This document shows, piece after piece, positions 4,717 to 6,691 of a stretch of DNA of 6,691 nt (positions within the stretch are counted from its first letter, which is position 1; each line of letters opens with the position of its first letter). Below the pieces are notes generated by a model that ran no database searches, had not been told where the DNA came from, and saw nothing but the letters and a program-made list of their open reading frames with translations. Source of the stretch: Thermoprotei archaeon (GTDB lineage Archaea; Thermoproteota; Thermoprotei_A; Marsarchaeales; UBA168); NCBI GenBank assembly GCA_011055275.1, contig DSEZ01000141.1:1-6691 (forward strand), read 5' to 3'. A program made the translations under genes and the position numbers.

Positions 4717-5888
4717 TTGCTGCCCGCTGAAGAAAACTCCTTGAGAGCGGCCAGCGTTCCCTTTCCGGTCTCGTGCGCAATTCCGAGGTCCGTGAGCACA
4801 GCGTCGAGCACCGATAGGCCTGTTAGCACCTCTCTTTCCCCAACGGTGTTCATGTGTCCTATCCTGATTATCTTTTCCGTGAGTTTTCCCTGTCCTCCCG
4901 CGAAGAGCACCCCATACCTCTTTCCTTGCGAAACTACGGATTCCGCCTTGTCAGGGATCTTGATTGCCGTCACCGTGTTTGACTCATGTCCTCTCTCAGC
5001 CAGAAGTTCTAGGCCCATGGCTTGAGCTCCGGCCCTCACGGCCTTTCCCATCAACCTGTGCCTGTTTATCCTGTTATCAAGTCCTTCCTCGTAAATCATG
5101 GCTATGGCTTCCTGAAGGGCAATAACGAGAGGAGTGGCTGTGGTAAAAGGGACGTCCACCTTTCCGCCTTTGATGTAGTTTCTGACGTCCAAATAGTAGT
5201 TTTGTCCTCTATCGGACTTTTCGATAACGGATAGCGCTCTCTTGCTAAGAGTTACAAAAGATACGCCCGGCGGTCCTCCCAAACACTTCTGCGAGGCCGT
5301 TATCATGGCGTCAATGCCCCACCTGTCGACCTCGACCCTGTCGCTGCCGACGGAAGTTACGCCATCGACTATCGATATGGCCCCTCCTTTGTTGACCTCC
5401 TGCATTACCTCGTCCATGGGATTTAGCACGCCAGTTGAGGTCTCGTTGTGCACTAGGGTTACGAAGTCAAACTCCTTGTCCTCAAGCGCTTTTTTAACGT
5501 CTTCGCCCGTTATGGCCTTTCCCCACTCCTTAAAATAAGGGGTGACATTGTCGGAGTAGTACCTAGATATGTTGTAGAGCCTCTCGGAAAAGGCTCCATT
5601 GACAAAACTGAGCACTTTGGACTCACGCTTAACCATAGAAGAAATCGCCGAGTCCATGGCAGCTGTGCCTGAGCCCGTTATGGGAACGGTAAGGTTGTTG
5701 GTTCCCTCTAAGTTGGAGATCGACTTGGTCACGAAGTTCAACGAGTCTATGAAGCTCTTCTCGCGATGATATCTGACAGGACTCGAAAGCGCCTTTAGCA
5801 CGCGAGGATGCAGCTTCACGGGACCCGGGGTCAGCAGCAACAGGTCATCATCATCGTATTTCAACTTGATGTTTGCATCCGGAGCCAA
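4713..5888 (-). CDS. Class V PLP aminotransferase (alanine/serine-glyoxylate or -pyruvate type)
   Basis: This is a cytoplasmic PLP enzyme of fold type I, in the family that includes alanine-glyoxylate, serine-glyoxylate and serine-pyruvate aminotransferases. Numbered from TTG 5888 (391 residues), LLTPGPVKLHPRVLKAL (18-34) is the typical start, TGSGTAAMD (71-79) is the phosphate loop, and IVDGVTSVGS (173-182) contains Asp175, which binds the pyridine nitrogen. ITASQKCLGGPPG (196-208) contains the Schiff-base Lys201, and IIRIGHMN (340-347) contains Arg342 for the substrate carboxylate. All key residues are present. The start is uncertain: ATG 5936 would add 16 hydrophobic residues unlike the family and would place the TATA-like boxes inside the gene, while TTG 5864 gives 383 residues, also normal. 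It is convergent with the elf1 operon and divergent from the FKBP gene. Amino donor and acceptor cannot be fixed from sequence. Confidence 0.92.
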   Translation of the reverse strand: MAPDANIKLKYDDDDLLLLTPGPVKLHPRVLKALSSPVRYHREKSFIDSLNFVTKSISNLEGTNNLTVPITGSGTAAMDSAISSMVKRESKVLSFVNGAFSERLYNISRYYSDNVTPYFKEWGKAITGEDVKKALEDKEFDFVTLVHNETSTGVLNPMDEVMQEVNKGGAISIVDGVTSVGSDRVEVDRWGIDAMITASQKCLGGPPGVSFVTLSKRALSVIEKSDRGQNYYLDVRNYIKGGKVDVPFTTATPLVIALQEAIAMIYEEGLDNRINRHRLMGKAVRAGAQAMGLELLAERGHESNTVTAIKIPDKAESVVSQGKRYGVLFAGGQGKLTEKIIRIGHMNTVGEREVLTGLSVLDAVLTDLGIAHETGKGTLAALKEFSSAGSN

Positions 5889-5903
5889 TTTAGCTTTTCG
5901 CCC

Positions 5904-5925
5904 TTTAAAAACGAAGAGAATAAAG
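5904..5925. promoter_or_regulatory. Compact bidirectional promoter between aminotransferase and FKBP genes
   Basis: TTTAAAAA (5904-5911) reads TTTTTAAA on the minus strand. AATAAAG (5919-5925) reads CTTTATT on the minus strand. For the plus strand, AATAAAG is centred about 27 bases before TTG 5949, the leaderless distance. For the minus strand, the two boxes predict starts between about 5882 and 5896, around TTG 5888. Both genes therefore seem to be driven from about 60 bases, which supports non-ATG starts for both. Confidence 0.45.
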
Positions 5926-5948
5926 GCAAGTATCATATAACATATGCA

Positions 5949-6691
5949 TTGCCATTTGAAGACGGATCGTTCATATATGTGGACTATACCACGAAGAACA
6001 AGGACGACGGAAAAGTGTTCGAGACAACGGTAGAAGAAGTTGCTAAGTCAGCGGGGATTTACAGAGAAGGGGATGTTTATGGTCCTCGTTTGGTGGTCCT
6101 AGGCCAGGGCTGGGTCACCAAGGGATTCGAAGAGGCGCTCAGAAGCGCTGAGTTGGGCAAGGAAGCAAGGGTGGAAGTGCCATACGATAAGGGATATGGT
6201 CCAAGAGATCCAAGAAAAGAGAGACATTATTCCATGAGAGCGTTTGAAAAAGGTGAGCCTCCAAGGGCAGGCGCACTTGTGGAGGTCAACGGCGAAGTTG
6301 GAACTGTTCTGAGCGTCGGAGGCGGAAGGGTCTTAATAGACTTCAATGATCCAAGGGCCGGTAAAACGCTTGTCTACGAGTTCGTGGTCAGGGAAAAGCT
6401 GGAGAAGGACGAGGACAAGATCAAGGCGCTCGTTCATAGGAGGTTCCCAGGACTTAAGAGGGATGACATAGTTGTGGTCTTGGATAAGAACTCATGCACA
6501 GTTCAGCTGCCTGAGAGCGCAAACCTGATGGAGAACGCTGCTTATTATAAGGCAGCTGCAGCTAGGGACATAAACAAGTACTTCCCGAATGTCTACGTCA
6601 TACACTTCGTGGACACCTACATGTTCAAAGCACCGCAACAACCCGCTCAACAGGCGCAAGTGCAAGTTTCATCGCAAAAAGGACAGCAGGC
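5949..6691 (+). CDS. FKBP-type peptidyl-prolyl isomerase, long archaeal form (3' cut by window edge)
   Basis: This prolyl isomerase and folding chaperone resembles SlyD and the archaeal 26-kDa FKBPs. The frame is open from the TTG at 5949 to the window end (247 codons). No in-frame ATG precedes the conserved start, and TTG gives the family-like PFEDGSFIYVDYTTK. The FKBP core includes DGKVFETT (20-27), YGPRLVVLGQGWVTKGFEEAL (44-64) and VLIDFNDPRAGKTLVYEF (128-145). The insert-in-flap domain occupies about 80-125. The usual NHPLAG is NDPRAG (133-138), so a conserved His is Asp134, and the common V-I-P-G is VTKG. After about 148 comes the extra C-terminal domain known in long archaeal FKBPs, then a Gln-rich tail (QQPAQQAQVQV) still open at the edge. 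A TATA-like box about 27 bases upstream suggests a leaderless mRNA. Confidence 0.92.
   Translation, partial: MPFEDGSFIYVDYTTKNKDDGKVFETTVEEVAKSAGIYREGDVYGPRLVVLGQGWVTKGFEEALRSAELGKEARVEVPYDKGYGPRDPRKERHYSMRAFEKGEPPRAGALVEVNGEVGTVLSVGGGRVLIDFNDPRAGKTLVYEFVVREKLEKDEDKIKALVHRRFPGLKRDDIVVVLDKNSCTVQLPESANLMENAAYYKAAAARDINKYFPNVYVIHFVDTYMFKAPQQPAQQAQVQVSSQKGQQ

Noticed and set aside
3249..4750. Shared 12-base string CCTTGAGAGCGG at about 3249 and 4739
   Set aside because: One copy lies in an intergenic gap and the other inside the aminotransferase gene, with no flanking similarity; most likely chance.
4717..5538. Plus-strand reading frames opposite the aminotransferase
   Set aside because: They are Ser/Pro/Cys-rich shadows of a gene with all catalytic motifs on the other strand.

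Overview
The window looks like chromosomal DNA from a TACK-type (crenarchaeal or thaumarchaeal-like) archaeon of moderate G+C. It carries two successive enzymes of archaeal ether-lipid synthesis: sn-glycerol-1-phosphate dehydrogenase and geranylgeranylglyceryl phosphate synthase. It also carries an archaeal Sm-like protein, an Elf1-type elongation factor, and a long archaeal FKBP with a C-terminal extension. Promoters are TATA-like boxes about 24-27 bases ahead of the start codon, so several mRNAs are probably leaderless. TTG starts are common. I cannot name the genus.

Layout from left to right: (1) 1-551, + strand, C-terminal half of egsA, cut by the window edge. (2) 541-888, - strand, an unrecognised 115-residue protein with a hydrophobic C-terminal hairpin, overlapping the end of egsA. 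(3) 889-983, a divergent promoter region holding a long near-perfect palindrome. (4) 984-1520, +, a PadR-family regulator. (5) 1557-1790, -, an Sm-like protein convergent with padR. (6) 1791-2009, a divergent intergenic region with palindromic sites and no gene that I can see. (7) 2010-3221, +, a flavoprotein of the sulfide:quinone oxidoreductase / NDH-2 type that seems to lack two of the three catalytic cysteines. (8) 3323-4716, +, a tight operon of elf1, the GGGP synthase gene and an unrecognised 120-residue gene. (9) 4713 to about 5888, -, a class V aminotransferase, convergent with that operon and overlapping it by four bases. (10) 5949 to the end, +, an FKBP-type prolyl isomerase starting at TTG and cut by the right edge.

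EgsA makes sn-glycerol-1-phosphate, and GGGP synthase attaches the first isoprenoid chain to it, so the two lipid genes are linked in function. They sit about 3 kb apart in separate transcription units. The operon joins transcription elongation (elf1) to lipid synthesis. The most probable local regulatory circuit is padR, its palindromic operator and the divergent hydrophobic small gene. A partial copy of the operator sequence, ACTAG-N2-ATATAC, lies upstream of the flavoprotein gene, so the same regulator might act there.

Most of the window is ordinary archaeal housekeeping DNA. I see no mobile element, CRISPR array, rRNA or tRNA. The points most worth checking are the PadR operator and its second copy, the cysteine-depleted SQR-like enzyme, and the two unrecognised small genes.
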